In this document: one piece after another, positions 63,570 through 64,000 of the stretch
Layout of the letters: every line of letters begins with the position of its first letter
Position numbering within the stretch: position 1 is the stretch's first letter
Assembly: GCF_014773485.1 (NCBI RefSeq)
Contig: NZ_JACXBP010000002.1
Location: forward strand, 592,353 to 656,352
DNA from: Erwinia aphidicola
GTDB lineage: Bacteria; Pseudomonadota; Gammaproteobacteria; Enterobacterales; Enterobacteriaceae
DNA: 64,000 bases
Direction of reading: 5' to 3'
Position numbers and translations under genes: made by a program
The notes under the pieces: model-generated
Told to the model about the DNA's origin: nothing
What the model saw: only the letters and a program-made list of their open reading frames with translations
Databases searched by the model: none

Positions 63570-63689
63570 ATGCCTGGCAGTTCCCTACTCTCGCATGGGG
63601 AGACCCCACACTACCATCGGCGCTACGGCGTTTCACTTCTGAGTTCGGCATGGGGTCAGGTGGGACCACCGCGCTAAAGCCGCCAGGCA
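63570..63689 (-). rRNA. rrf: 5S ribosomal RNA
   Basis: 120 bases. Minus strand begins TGCCTGGCGGCTTTAGCGCG and ends AACTGCCAGGCAT, the standard enterobacterial 5S, with CCGAACTCAGAAGTGAAACG inside. The ends pair to close helix I. Confidence 0.97.
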
Positions 63690-63896
63690 AATTCTTTGTG
63701 CTCTGTCCTGTGTCTTTTGTGCTGATGCTGCGTTGGCCGCGCTCGTAAAGTCAGTCACATACTTCAGTATGCTCCCTCCTTTCCTTCGCTTGCCGCCTTG
63801 CCTCAGCGCAAAATACTTCGGACTTAATTCCGGTAAACAGGCTGAAAATCTCTTTTGCGTCTCTCATAACGCGCACCAGAACGCTTCTGGCGTTGT
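63690..63896 (-). other. 23S-5S internal transcribed spacer
   Basis: 207 bases, about twice the roughly 92 bases of E. coli. Contains a palindrome-like stretch (CATACTTCAGTATG at 63759-63772) and a pyrimidine-rich segment. No tRNA is seen. Confidence 0.75.
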
Positions 63897-64000
63897 AAGG
63901 TTAAGCCTCACGGGTCATTAGTACCGGTTAGCTCAACGCATCGCTGCGCTTACACACCCGGCCTATCAACGTCGTAGTCTTCAACGTCCCTTCAGGGGTC
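63897..64000 (-). rRNA. rrl: 23S ribosomal RNA, 3' end (cut by window edge)
   Basis: The minus strand ends with CCCGTGAGGCTTAACCTT, the 3' terminus of enterobacterial 23S. The rest of the gene lies beyond the window. Transcribed before the 5S, same operon. Confidence 0.95.

Noticed and set aside
63690..63896. A tRNA gene in the 23S-5S spacer
   Set aside because: No cloverleaf, T-loop (GGTTCRA) or anticodon arm could be found on either strand.

Overview
This window reads as a chromosomal segment of a gammaproteobacterium of the order Enterobacterales. The gene order follows the E. coli 91-92 min region: ssb/uvrA, yjbR-yjbQ, tyrB, dnaB/qor, pspG, dusA, zur, yjbJ, dinF-lexA, dgkA/plsB, ubiA-ubiC, malM-lamB-malK/malEFG, psiE, yjbHGFE, pgi, lysC, yjbB, metH/iclR, aceK-aceA-aceB, metA, rrn. 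Protein lengths match E. coli almost exactly (LexA 202, MetA 309, TyrB 397, DnaB 471, PlsB 807, MetH 1227 aa). GC-rich codon use, the extra gene blocks and many short intergenic palindromes suggest Erwiniaceae (Erwinia/Pantoea-like); that placement is inference.

Layout. 1-3.7 kb: permease tail, gdhA, a YegS-type lipid kinase and a DUF4160/DUF2442 gene pair. 3.7-16.6 kb: DNA repair and replication genes (ssb/uvrA, dnaB), tyrB, small conserved genes, quinone reductase, phage-shock pspG and dusA. E. coli has alr between dnaB and tyrB; here an Lrp-type regulator and a YitT membrane protein sit there instead. 16.7-18.6 kb is an insertion between dusA and zur: a HigB-like toxin with a broken HigA, and an orphan TraF-type outer-membrane protein. 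18.9-26.6 kb: zur, yjbJ, SOS genes lexA-dinF, and lipid/quinone genes dgkA, plsB, ubiC-ubiA. 26.8-34.2 kb: the full divergent maltose regulon pair. 34.3-38.8 kb: psiE and the yjbEFGH exopolysaccharide operon. 39.5-46 kb: pgi, lysC under a lysine riboswitch, a BASS-family transporter and yjbB.

46.1-51.5 kb is the main accessory block: a five-gene ABC importer operon containing an alkaline-phosphatase-superfamily hydrolase, divergent from a GntR/UTRA regulator. Two perfect 14-bp palindromes with the same 12-bp core (TGGACTAGTCCA) lie between them. This is the best candidate for a poorly described system; it probably imports and cleaves a phospho- or phosphono-ester. 51.6-64 kb: an Rpn nuclease remnant, metH/iclR, the glyoxylate-shunt operon aceBAK, metA with four tandem Met boxes, an unrecognised membrane protein, and the 3' end of a ribosomal RNA operon (5S and the 23S 3' end, minus strand).

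Across the window at least 20 short perfect or near-perfect palindromes occur between genes. They fall into two structural classes whose stems vary by compensatory changes. Every one lies downstream of at least one gene's 3' end; I found none in the divergent promoter gaps.
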